Notes under the pieces: generated by a model | Databases searched by the model: none | The model's input: the letters and a program-made list of their open reading frames with translations, nothing else | What the model was told of the DNA's origin: nothing | Part shown: positions 7,285 to 14,960 of the stretch, piece by piece | How positions within the stretch are numbered: position 1 is the stretch's first letter | Layout: every line of letters starts with the position of its first letter | From: CAVORB01 sp964395315 | GTDB lineage: Bacteria > Pseudomonadota > Gammaproteobacteria > Chromatiales > Chromatiaceae | DNA length: 19,295 bases | NCBI GenBank assembly: GCA_964395315.1 | Contig: CAYNBI010000075.1 | Coordinates: 1-19,295 of the forward strand | Direction: 5' to 3' | Made by a program: the position numbers and the translations under genes

Positions 7285-8412
7285 ATGACCACCGAATCCA
7301 CGCTTACCATCGCGAATCCGGACGCACCCGCTGGCGCGGCTCGCAGAACCAATCTCCTGGATCTCGACCTCAAGGGGTGCGAGGAGCTTGTCCTCGGGCT
7401 CGGCTACAAGGCCTTTCACGGCCGCAACCTTTTCAAGTGGATTCATAAGCACGGTGTCGTGGACCTGGGCGCCATGACCGATCTCTCCAAGGCCCTGCGC
7501 GAGCGCCTGCGGGACGAAGCGGAGATACGGCTGCCGCGCGTGGTTCACGAGCAGCCATCGGCGGATGGAACCCGCAAGTGGGTGATGGAGCTCACCGACG
7601 GCCAGCGGATCGAGGCCGTGTTCATCCCCGAGGGCCAGCGAAGCACGGTGTGCGTCTCCTCGCAGGTCGGGTGTGCGCTGGACTGCAGTTTCTGCGCCAC
7701 CGCGCGTCAGGGATTCAACCGTAACCTGTCGGTGGGCGAGATCATCGGTCAGGTCTGGCACGCGACGCGCCAGCTGGGCGCGCCCCCGACCAACGTGGTG
7801 ATGATGGGCATGGGCGAGCCCCTGGCCAACTTCGACGCGGTGGTGAGCGCCATGTCGGTGATGCAGGATGATCTCGCCTACATGCTCTCGAAGTATCGCG
7901 TGACGCTCAGCACCTCCGGTATCGTGCCGAACATCCACCGCCTGCGCGAGGTCAGCGACGTCTCGCTCGCGGTCTCGCTGCATGCCCCCGACAACGCCCT
8001 GCGCGACCAACTGGTGCCGATCAACCGCAAGTATCCGTTGGAGGAGCTGATCCCCGCCTGCAAGGCATTCATCCAGAGCGACAAGCGGCGCCGAATCACC
8101 TGGGAGTACGTGATGATCGACGGAGTGAACGACAGCCTGACGCACGCCAAGCGTCTGATCCGCCTGCTCGAGGGTGTTCCCTCCAAGGTGAACCTGATCC
8201 CCTTCAACCCGTTTCCCGGGTCGGAATTTCGCACCTCGCCGCCCGATCGGGTGGAGGCCTTCCGCCAGCGGGTGCTGCGCTCGGGGATCGTGACCATGAC
8301 CCGCAAGACGCGCGGCGACGAGATCGCCGCGGCTTGCGGCCAGCTCGTGGGGCGGGTCCAGGATCGCACCCAACGCTTCGCAAGGCTGCCGGTGCAGGTC
8401 GCCGCGCCATGA
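7285..8412 (+). CDS. rlmN: Dual-specificity 23S rRNA/tRNA adenine C2-methyltransferase RlmN
   Basis: Radical-SAM enzyme that methylates C2 of A2503 in 23S rRNA and A37 of some tRNAs, by two SAM molecules and a methyl-cysteine intermediate. The 375 residues match the family length. The [4Fe-4S] ligands are CALDCSFC (C130, C134, C137); the two mechanistic cysteines are at C123 (STVCVSS) and C351 (AACGQL). Also visible are GFNRNL, the SAM-binding NVVMMGMGEPL, TLSTSGIVP, SLHAPDN and NLIPFNPFPG. I chose the ATG at 7285; the frame stays open to an ATG at 7204, but the extra 27 residues are Pro/Arg-rich and unlike the family. A GGGAGGA lies about 20 bases upstream of 7285, too far to be a good ribosome site. 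The stop overlaps the pilF start (ATGA), which implies translational coupling. Confidence 0.97.
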   Translation: MTTESTLTIANPDAPAGAARRTNLLDLDLKGCEELVLGLGYKAFHGRNLFKWIHKHGVVDLGAMTDLSKALRERLRDEAEIRLPRVVHEQPSADGTRKWVMELTDGQRIEAVFIPEGQRSTVCVSSQVGCALDCSFCATARQGFNRNLSVGEIIGQVWHATRQLGAPPTNVVMMGMGEPLANFDAVVSAMSVMQDDLAYMLSKYRVTLSTSGIVPNIHRLREVSDVSLAVSLHAPDNALRDQLVPINRKYPLEELIPACKAFIQSDKRRRITWEYVMIDGVNDSLTHAKRLIRLLEGVPSKVNLIPFNPFPGSEFRTSPPDRVEAFRQRVLRSGIVTMTRKTRGDEIAAACGQLVGRVQDRTQRFARLPVQVAAP

Positions 8413-9179
8413 GGCCCGTCAGGATCGGGGCAATTCTCGCGACGCTGGCCGGCTGCGCCCTGCTCACCGCCTGCGCCGGCAATGCGACGCGGGGGTCGGA
8501 CGACACGGGAGATCTGGGCGCGGCCGAGCTGAACAGCCCCGGCGACGTCTATGTGGCGATGGCGGCCGAGTACTACCGGCGCGGCCAGCTGGAGGTCGCC
8601 CTGCAGCGGGCGCAGAAGGGACTCGACGTCGACCCCAGGAACGCGCGCGCCCACTACATGATCGCCGTGCTGTACCAGCGCATCGGCGAGACCGCGCGGG
8701 CGGAGAAGCATTTTTCCGAGGCCTCGCGGTTGGACCCGAAGAACTCGGACATCCGCAACGCCTGGGGCTCCTTCTACTGCGCCCAGAAGCGCTACGGCGA
8801 GGCCGACCAGCAGTTCAAGGCGGCGCTGGCGAATCCTCTGTACACGACTCCCTGGGTCGCCATCACGAACGCGGGAATCTGCGCCCGCCAATCCGGCAAC
8901 AGCCAGAAGGCGGAGGCGGAGTTCCGCCGCGCGCTGGTCGCCAACCCGCGCTACGGCCCCGCACTGTACGAGTTGGCCGACATGAGCTACGCGCGCGCCG
9001 ACTACAAGACGGCGCGCACGCACCTGAACAAGTACTTCGAATCCAACCAGCCCACACCGAGATCACTGTCACTGGCAGCGCGCGTGGAACGCAAGCTGGG
9101 ATCGCGCAAGCGCGCGGCCACTTACGAGACCATGTTGCGCAAGACCTACCCGGATTCGGTGGAAGCCCTCTCTCTCTAA
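8409..9179 (+). CDS. pilF: Type IV pilus biogenesis/stability lipoprotein PilF (PilW), TPR protein
   Basis: Outer-membrane pilotin that helps assemble the PilQ secretin in type IV pili; 256 residues. The N-terminus is a lipoprotein signal peptide with lipobox LLTAC, so C22 should be lipidated. Residues about 44-250 are tetratricopeptide repeats, with recognisable TPR helices at about 46-78 (YVAMAAEYYRRGQLEVAL), 80-112 and 150-180 (GICARQSGNSQKAEAEF). The ATG at 8409 overlaps the rlmN stop by four bases; an upstream in-frame ATG at 8334 lies inside rlmN and would bury the signal peptide. The place between rlmN and rodZ is the usual gammaproteobacterial one. I see no other pilus genes in the window. 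Confidence 0.94.
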   Translation: MRPVRIGAILATLAGCALLTACAGNATRGSDDTGDLGAAELNSPGDVYVAMAAEYYRRGQLEVALQRAQKGLDVDPRNARAHYMIAVLYQRIGETARAEKHFSEASRLDPKNSDIRNAWGSFYCAQKRYGEADQQFKAALANPLYTTPWVAITNAGICARQSGNSQKAEAEFRRALVANPRYGPALYELADMSYARADYKTARTHLNKYFESNQPTPRSLSLAARVERKLGSRKRAATYETMLRKTYPDSVEALSL

Positions 9180-9194
9180 CCCCCGTCAAGCCCA

Positions 9195-10211
9195 ATGAGT
9201 GCCCAACCCCTAACCAGTCGAGAAGACGAACAGACCGCGGAACGAATGGACGGCCCGGGCCGGCGCTTGCACATCGCACGCCAGGCGCGGGGCCTGCCGA
9301 TCGACGCCGTCGCCAACCAGCTCCATCTCAAGCCAGCCATCGTCGCGGCGATCGAGCGGGACGACTATGACGCGCTGCCCGGATCCGTCTTCATCACCGG
9401 GTACATGCGCAACTATGCCAAGCTGCTTGGCCTGGATCCCGAGGTTCTGCTTGACGCCTACCGCACGTCCAACCCGACGGCGGAGCCCGTGCTGCAACCC
9501 CGCGCCCTGGGTACCGGCAAGCAGCAGGTGGGCAGCGGACATCTGGCGGTGCGGCTCATGAGCCTCGTCATCATCGCGGGGCTCGCGGGGCTCGCCTGGC
9601 TGTGGTGGCAGAATCAGCCGCGGATCGCCGAGCCATTCGTCGACGCGACCGCACCCGAGGCGGACGAGGCCCCACTGACACCGGAGCCGCAGATGCCGCC
9701 GCAGGTGTCCCGCCATACCCCATCAACCGCGCCTACAGCGCCAGCGGAGCCGCGCCCGGCTCCCGTCGAGGCCGCTCCGGCAGCCGCACCTGCCGCCCGG
9801 AGTACGCAGACCGCCGAGCCCACTGGCGTGCAGGCCCCAGCACAGTCATTCGCAGCGGCAAGCCCCGCGCCCGCGGCGCAAACGACTGTCGCAGTTGCTC
9901 CCTCGTCCGAGCCGACCGTGGCCGCGGAGGATGGAACCGCGACGCCTGATGTAGCGGCGACGGAAGACATCGTGCTGGAATTCACGGGTCCGTGCTGGGT
10001 CGACATCCGGGACCAGGAGCGCAAGTTCAAGCTGTTCGGCGAGATGAGCAAGGGCGACCGCCACGTGCTGGAGGGCAAGCCGCCGTATTCCGTCATCCTT
10101 GGCAATGCCTCGGCGGTAGAAATCACCGTCGCCGGCAAACCTTTCGACCTCGACGCCATCGCCCGCGGTAACGTGGCGCGTTTCAAGCTCGACCCCGGCC
10201 AGCTACCCTGA
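9195..10211 (+). CDS. rodZ: Cytoskeletal protein RodZ
   Basis: Bitopic inner-membrane protein that links MreB filaments to the cell-wall elongation machinery and keeps rods in shape. It has 338 residues. Visible domains: a cytoplasmic Xre-type helix-turn-helix (about 22-85, with GRRLHIARQARGL and the family's VFITGYMRNYAKLLGLD), one membrane helix (about 118-138, SLVIIAGLAGLAWLWW), a long periplasmic Pro/Ala/Thr-rich linker (about 140-255) and the C-terminal DUF4115 beta domain (about 258-338, beginning LEFTGPCWVDI). The ATG at 9195 is used here; M18 (9246) is also possible, since the HTH begins only after it, and neither has a clear Shine-Dalgarno. It follows pilF by 15 bases. ispG does not follow, as it would in E. 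coli; hisS does. Confidence 0.94.
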   Translation: MSAQPLTSREDEQTAERMDGPGRRLHIARQARGLPIDAVANQLHLKPAIVAAIERDDYDALPGSVFITGYMRNYAKLLGLDPEVLLDAYRTSNPTAEPVLQPRALGTGKQQVGSGHLAVRLMSLVIIAGLAGLAWLWWQNQPRIAEPFVDATAPEADEAPLTPEPQMPPQVSRHTPSTAPTAPAEPRPAPVEAAPAAAPAARSTQTAEPTGVQAPAQSFAAASPAPAAQTTVAVAPSSEPTVAAEDGTATPDVAATEDIVLEFTGPCWVDIRDQERKFKLFGEMSKGDRHVLEGKPPYSVILGNASAVEITVAGKPFDLDAIARGNVARFKLDPGQLP

Positions 10212-10230
10212 CGCCCCAGCGCACGGCCAG

Positions 10231-10256
10231 CCTGACGCCCCCGACAGGCGTGCAGG
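10231..10256 (+). other. Bulged hairpin in the rodZ-hisS gap
   Basis: CCTGACGCC (10231-10239) pairs with GGCGTGCAGG (10247-10256) except for one unpaired G, giving nine base pairs and a seven-base loop. A ten-base direct repeat CTGACGCCCC also occurs at 10208-10217 and 10232-10241. No T-run follows, so it is not a standard terminator. It occupies the place where ispG lies in many relatives. Confidence 0.45.
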
Positions 10257-10300
10257 CGAGCTTGAGCGCCTCGGGCAAGACGTTTTCGGACCGCGAAACC

Positions 10301-11566
10301 ATGGCGAAGAACATCCAGGCCATCCGGGGCATGCACGACATACTTCCGGATCAGTCTCCCCTCTGGCAGAGGCTTGAGGATGCCGCCCGTCGGGTGCTGG
10401 ACGCCTATGGCTACGCCGAGGTCCGCACCCCGTTGGTGGAGGTCACGGAGCTGTTCAAGCGCTCCATCGGCGAGGTCACGGATATCGTCGAGAAGGAGAT
10501 GTACAGCTTCGAGGACCGCAACGGCGACAGCCTGAGCCTGCGCCCCGAGGGCACGGCCAGCTGCGTGCGTGCCGCGATCGAGCACGGACTGCTCGCCCAG
10601 CCCCAACGCCTCTGGTATCGCGGCCCCATGTTCCGCCACGAGCGCCCCCAACGCGGTCGCTACCGCCAGTTCCACCAGATCGGCGTGGAGGTATTCGGAC
10701 TCCCCGGACCGGACATCGACCAGGAGGTGGTGCTGCTCACGCGTCGGATCTGGTCCGCCCTCGGCCTCGACGACCTGACCCTGGAGATCAACACCCTGGG
10801 AGAGGGCGACGAGCGGGCCGCCTATCGCGACCAGCTGGTCCGGTATCTCATGGCCAACGACGAGCGCCTGGACGAGGACAGTCGCCGGCGGCTGGGAACC
10901 AATCCGCTGCGCGTGCTCGACTCCAAGAACCCGGACATGCAGCAAGTCATCGCCGGGGCGCCGGACATCCTCGATCACCTGGGCGAGGCATCGCGCTCGC
11001 ATTTCGAGGCATTCTGCGCCGGGCTCGATGCCGCGGGCATACCCTACCGGATCAATCCGCGCCTGGTACGAGGCCTCGACTACTACAACCGCACCGTCTT
11101 CGAATGGGTTACCGACCGCCTCGGGGCGCAGGGCACGGTGTGCGCCGGCGGCCGCTACGACGCCCTGGTGGAGCAGCTCGGCGGCAAGCCCACCCCGGCC
11201 GTCGGCTTCGCCATGGGTCTGGAGCGTCTGATCGACCTCTTGGGCGCGACGACTCCCGTGCTGCCCCCCCTGGTGGACGCCTACCTGGTCGCGGTGGGCG
11301 AGGCGGCCCAACGCGCCGCGCTGCCGCTGGCCGAGCGCCTGCGCGACGCCGCGCCCGAATTACGCATTCTGTGTCACTGCGGTGGCGGCAGCTTCAAGAG
11401 CCAGTTCAAGAAGGCGGACAAGAGCGGCGCGCACTACGCCCTGGTTCTGGGTGAAGGAGAGCTGGAACGCGGGGTAGTCGGCGTGAAACCGCTGAGGGCA
11501 GGACAGGAACAGGAAGAGGTGCCGCTGGATTCCCTGGCACAATACCTCCTGGGCCATACCCGATGA
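10301..11566 (+). CDS. hisS: Histidyl-tRNA synthetase
   Basis: Class II aminoacyl-tRNA synthetase that charges tRNA-His in the cytoplasm; 421 residues, close to the E. coli enzyme (424). The N-terminus IQAIRGMHDILP is the family opening. Class II motif 2 appears as RPEGTA (81-86) and FRHERPQRGRYRQF (111-124). The histidine-specific signatures are RGLDYYNRT (257-265) and GGRYD (283-287). Motif 3 is GFAMGLER (302-309). The C-terminal anticodon-binding domain follows (about 325-421). The ATG at 10301 is chosen over an in-frame GTG at 10250, because homologues start just before the IRGMHD motif; no good Shine-Dalgarno is seen before it. It lies 89 bases after rodZ and 65 bases before yfgM. Confidence 0.97.
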   Translation: MAKNIQAIRGMHDILPDQSPLWQRLEDAARRVLDAYGYAEVRTPLVEVTELFKRSIGEVTDIVEKEMYSFEDRNGDSLSLRPEGTASCVRAAIEHGLLAQPQRLWYRGPMFRHERPQRGRYRQFHQIGVEVFGLPGPDIDQEVVLLTRRIWSALGLDDLTLEINTLGEGDERAAYRDQLVRYLMANDERLDEDSRRRLGTNPLRVLDSKNPDMQQVIAGAPDILDHLGEASRSHFEAFCAGLDAAGIPYRINPRLVRGLDYYNRTVFEWVTDRLGAQGTVCAGGRYDALVEQLGGKPTPAVGFAMGLERLIDLLGATTPVLPPLVDAYLVAVGEAAQRAALPLAERLRDAAPELRILCHCGGGSFKSQFKKADKSGAHYALVLGEGELERGVVGVKPLRAGQEQEEVPLDSLAQYLLGHTR

Positions 11567-11631
11567 CCGATTCGGACAGTCAGTTCCCCGGAATCCACCC
11601 GGGTGCCATGAAAGCCAATTCGGAGTAACCC

Positions 11632-12261
11632 GTGAACGTATACGAAACCGACGACGAAAAAGTCGAAGCGCTAAAAAAATGGTGGAAGGACAACGGCCTT
11701 TCGGTCGCTGCCGGCATCGGCATCGGCCTGGCGGCCGTCTTCGGCTGGCGGGGCTGGGTTGGCTACCAGGACGCGGTCGGACAGCAGGCGTCCGCGGCCT
11801 TCGAGCAGCTGCTGGCCGCGGCCGACGGCGGCAACCCGGAATCCGCCTTGAAGCAGTCCGAGCGCTTGACGAGCGAATACGGCTCCACCGCCTACGCCAC
11901 CCTCGCCGCGCTGGTGCGCGCTCGGGTCGAGCTGGAGGCCGGGAACGTCCCCGGCGCCCGCGCGGCGCTGGCGGAGGCCATCGCCAAGGCGCCGGATCCG
12001 GGCCTCGCGAGAATCGCGGCGCTGCGGCTGGCGCGGGTCGAATTCGGCGCCGGGGACCTGGCCGCGGCGAAGGCCCTGCTGGACCAACACGAGAAGGGCG
12101 GCAGCTTCGCCGGGGATTTCGCCGCGCTGCGGGGCGACATCGCGGCCACCGAGGGGCGCATGGACGAGGCCCGCAAGGCATACGAGCAGGCGCTCGCCGC
12201 CGGGGCCGCCGACCCCGAGCTGCTCGAGCTCAAGATCGAGAACCTTCCGCCCGCCGGATAA
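11632..12261 (+). CDS. yfgM: YfgM-family ancillary Sec translocon subunit (TPR-like)
   Basis: Inner-membrane protein with a single N-terminal anchor; in E. coli YfgM associates with the SecYEG translocon and the chaperone PpiD. It has 209 residues. The cytoplasmic start VYETDDEKVEALKKWWKDNG is the family signature. A membrane helix follows (about 24-43, AAGIGIGLAAVFGWRGW). The periplasmic remainder is Ala/Leu-rich TPR-like helices (about 50-205, with ASAAFEQLL and GDIAATEGRMDEARKAYEQAL). The start is GTG with GGAG (11622-11625) six bases before it, one of the better ribosome sites in the window. It lies directly between hisS and bamB as in other gammaproteobacteria. Confidence 0.93.
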   Translation: MNVYETDDEKVEALKKWWKDNGLSVAAGIGIGLAAVFGWRGWVGYQDAVGQQASAAFEQLLAAADGGNPESALKQSERLTSEYGSTAYATLAALVRARVELEAGNVPGARAALAEAIAKAPDPGLARIAALRLARVEFGAGDLAAAKALLDQHEKGGSFAGDFAALRGDIAATEGRMDEARKAYEQALAAGAADPELLELKIENLPPAG

Positions 12262-12301
12262 CCGCGCCCGACGCCGAGCCACGAACCGAGACGAGACCGC
12301 C

Positions 12302-13531
12302 ATGGCCAAACGAATCCTGCTCTTGCTGGGCGTCCTTCTCGCCAGCGGCTGCTCCTACATCCCCTGGTTGTCGCACGAGGAGGATCCGCGTCCCCCGACC
12401 GAGCTCACAGACCTGAAACCCGAGATCTCGGTGAACGTCCTGTGGGAACGTGAGGTTGGCGAGGGCACGGACAAGCGGCGGCTCAACCTGGTCCCGGCAC
12501 TGCAGGCCGGCCGTCTGTTCGTGGCCGACGGCGAGGGCCTCGTCAGCGCGGTGAACGCCGCCGACGGCCGCGTGCTGTGGCAGCGCGAGACCGGGCTGCC
12601 CTTCAGCGGCGGACCCGAGGTCGACGGCAAGCACCTGATCATCGGCTCCAACAACGGCGACCTCGTGGCCCTGTCCGCCAGCGACGGAGCAGAACGATGG
12701 CGGGCCCGCGTCGACAGCGAGGTCCTCTCGGTGCCGCGCATCGCGGGAGCGACCATTATCGTGCACACCCTCGACGACAGTGTCTACGCCTTCGACCTCG
12801 CCACCGGCGAAGAACGCTGGAAATACAGCTACCGCGCCCCGGTCCTGACCTTGCGCGGCAGCAGCACGCCGGTCATCGTCGGCGACGCCGCGATCATCGG
12901 CATATCTGGCGGCAAGCTGGTGAAACTGGAGGTGGAGACCGGGCTCCCCGTATGGGAGGCGACGGTCTCCCCGCCCCACGGGCGCTCCGAGCTCGAACGC
13001 ATCGCCGACATCGACGCCGACCCTGTCGTGGTGGACGACGTCGTCTTCGTGGCGACCTACAACGGAGACCTGGCCGCGGTGGACCTCGCCAGCGGCTCCG
13101 TGCTGTGGCGCCGCACGCTGTCCGCCCACGAGGGCCTGGCCGCCGATGGCGGCATGCTCTACGTCACCGATTCGGACGATGTCCTGTGGGCGGCGAGCCC
13201 CGCGGACGGTGCGGGGACCTGGAAGCAGGAGGGGTTGAGGTACCGGCGGGTCACGGCACCGGCGGTCATCGGCGAGCTGCTGGCGGTAGGAGACGTGGAC
13301 GGCTACGTGCACTGGCTCGACCGCCGCGACGGCCGCATCGTCGCCCGCCTGGAGGTCGGGGACGGCCCCATCAGCACCCGCCCCCTAGCCGAGGGCGGCA
13401 GGGTGTACGTGCTGGGAGACGACGGCACCCTTGCCGCGCTCTCACCCGGCTCGGCGCCGCCGCGGCGTCCGCTGCCGCCGCCGGCGCCGGATGCCCCATC
13501 CGCGGCGGCGGCGGAATCTCCCGGCCGCTGA
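12302..13531 (+). CDS. bamB: Outer membrane protein assembly factor BamB (lipoprotein)
   Basis: Lipoprotein of the BAM complex that folds outer-membrane beta-barrel proteins; it scaffolds BamA. It has 409 residues against about 392 in E. coli. The signal peptide ends in lipobox LASGC, with C17 as the lipidation site. The body is an eight-bladed beta-propeller of PQQ-like repeats; the recurring Trp-bearing strands are visible as VLWQRETG, ERWRARV, ERWKYSY, PVWEATV and VLWRRTL. The last 29 or so residues (about 381-409) are a Pro/Ala/Ser-rich low-complexity tail beyond the propeller, which the E. coli protein lacks. The ATG is 40 bases after the yfgM stop, and der begins five bases after the bamB stop. 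Confidence 0.95.
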   Translation: MAKRILLLLGVLLASGCSYIPWLSHEEDPRPPTELTDLKPEISVNVLWEREVGEGTDKRRLNLVPALQAGRLFVADGEGLVSAVNAADGRVLWQRETGLPFSGGPEVDGKHLIIGSNNGDLVALSASDGAERWRARVDSEVLSVPRIAGATIIVHTLDDSVYAFDLATGEERWKYSYRAPVLTLRGSSTPVIVGDAAIIGISGGKLVKLEVETGLPVWEATVSPPHGRSELERIADIDADPVVVDDVVFVATYNGDLAAVDLASGSVLWRRTLSAHEGLAADGGMLYVTDSDDVLWAASPADGAGTWKQEGLRYRRVTAPAVIGELLAVGDVDGYVHWLDRRDGRIVARLEVGDGPISTRPLAEGGRVYVLGDDGTLAALSPGSAPPRRPLPPPAPDAPSAAAAESPGR

Positions 13532-13536
13532 CGCCA

Positions 13537-14931
13537 GTGCTCCCGGTCGTCACCCTCGTCGGCAGGCCCAATGTCGGCAAGTCCACCCTGTTCAACCGCC
13601 TGACCGGGACCCGCGACGCCCTCGTGGCGGACTTCCCGGGCCTCACCAGGGACCGGCAATACGGCGTCGGCCGCCTCGGTCCCGGCCGTTACGTGGTGGT
13701 GGACACCGGTGGGCTCAGCGGTGAGTCGGAGGGGGTGGACGGCTTGATGGAACGCCAGGTGCAGCGCGCCATCGCGGAGGCGGATCACCTGCTGCTCATG
13801 GTGGACGCGCGCGACGGCTGCACCGGCACAGACCAGGACATTGCCGAGCGCCTGCGGCGCACCGGCAAGGCGGTCACCCTCGTCGTCAACAAGACGGATC
13901 ACGCGGAGCCCGAGGTCGCGGCGGCGGAGTTCCACCGGCTAGGGCTGGGAAGACCCTTCCCGATTGCCGCCACCCAGGGACGCGGCGTCACGGCGCTGAT
14001 GGAGCACGTGCTCTCCCTGCTGCCCGAGCCTGAGTCCGATGCCGCCGCCGACCTCGATCGCGGCGTCCAGATCGCCGTGATCGGGCGGCCCAACGCCGGC
14101 AAGTCCACCCTCATCAACCGGCTTCTGGGGGAGGAACGTCTCGTCGCCTCCGAGATCCCGGGCACCACCCGCGACAGCATCTACGTGCCCTTCGAGCACC
14201 ATGGCAGGCGCTACACCCTGATCGACACGGCGGGCATGAGGCGCCGGGCAAGGGTGCGGGACGCGATCGAGAAGTTCAGCGTCATCAAGACCCTGCAGGC
14301 CATCGAGGCGTGCAACGTGGTCATCCTGGTCCTCGACGCCCGCGCGGGCATCGGCGAGCAGGACGCCACCCTAGCCGGGCACGTGGTCGAGAGCGGTCGC
14401 GCCCTGGTGCTCGCCGTCAACAAGTGGGACGGGCTGGCGAGCAGCGAGCGGGACGCGCTGCGCACCGCCTTGTCGCGCAAGCTCGGATTCTTGGACTTCG
14501 CGGCGACCCACTTCGTCTCCGCCTTGCACGGCAGCGGCGTGGGCCTGCTGCTGGAGGAGGCCGACCGGGTCTACGCCAGCGCCACCCGCGACCTGCCCAC
14601 GCCGGATCTCACGCGCATCCTGGAGGCGGCGGTGGCGGAGCATCAGCCGCCCCTCGTGCACGGCCGGCGCATCAAGCTGCGCTACGCTCACCAGGGCGGG
14701 CGCAACCCGCCGATCGTGGTGATTCACGGCAACCAGACCGATGCGTTGCCGGAGGCCTATCGCCGTTATCTGATCAACCGGTTCCGCCAGGCGCTGGACC
14801 TCCAGGGCACGCCCCTGCGCCTGCAGCTTCGCACCGGCGCCAACCCCTTCCAGGGACGACGCAACAAGCTGACCCCCGCGCAGGAGCGCAAGCGTCAGCG
14901 GCTCAGGAAGTTCGTCGGCCGCAAGCGCTGA
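13537..14931 (+). CDS. der: Ribosome biogenesis GTPase Der (EngA)
   Basis: Essential double-domain GTPase that helps mature the 50S subunit; 464 residues from the GTG at 13537. First G domain: GRPNVGKS (9-16), FPGLTRDR, VDTGG, NKTD. Second G domain: GRPNAGKS (183-190), PGTTRDS, IDTAGMRRR, NKWD. A C-terminal KH-like domain follows, ending in a basic tail RKFVGRKR that fits rRNA binding. The frame stays open far upstream through bamB, but similarity begins at LPVVTLVGRPNVGKS, so the GTG immediately before it is the only sensible start. It has no Shine-Dalgarno and lies five bases after the bamB stop, so translation is probably coupled to bamB. It converges with xseA across 29 bases. Confidence 0.95.
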   Translation: MLPVVTLVGRPNVGKSTLFNRLTGTRDALVADFPGLTRDRQYGVGRLGPGRYVVVDTGGLSGESEGVDGLMERQVQRAIAEADHLLLMVDARDGCTGTDQDIAERLRRTGKAVTLVVNKTDHAEPEVAAAEFHRLGLGRPFPIAATQGRGVTALMEHVLSLLPEPESDAAADLDRGVQIAVIGRPNAGKSTLINRLLGEERLVASEIPGTTRDSIYVPFEHHGRRYTLIDTAGMRRRARVRDAIEKFSVIKTLQAIEACNVVILVLDARAGIGEQDATLAGHVVESGRALVLAVNKWDGLASSERDALRTALSRKLGFLDFAATHFVSALHGSGVGLLLEEADRVYASATRDLPTPDLTRILEAAVAEHQPPLVHGRRIKLRYAHQGGRNPPIVVIHGNQTDALPEAYRRYLINRFRQALDLQGTPLRLQLRTGANPFQGRRNKLTPAQERKRQRLRKFVGRKR

Positions 14932-14960
14932 GGACAAAGGGCGGCTCGCGACCCGGTACC

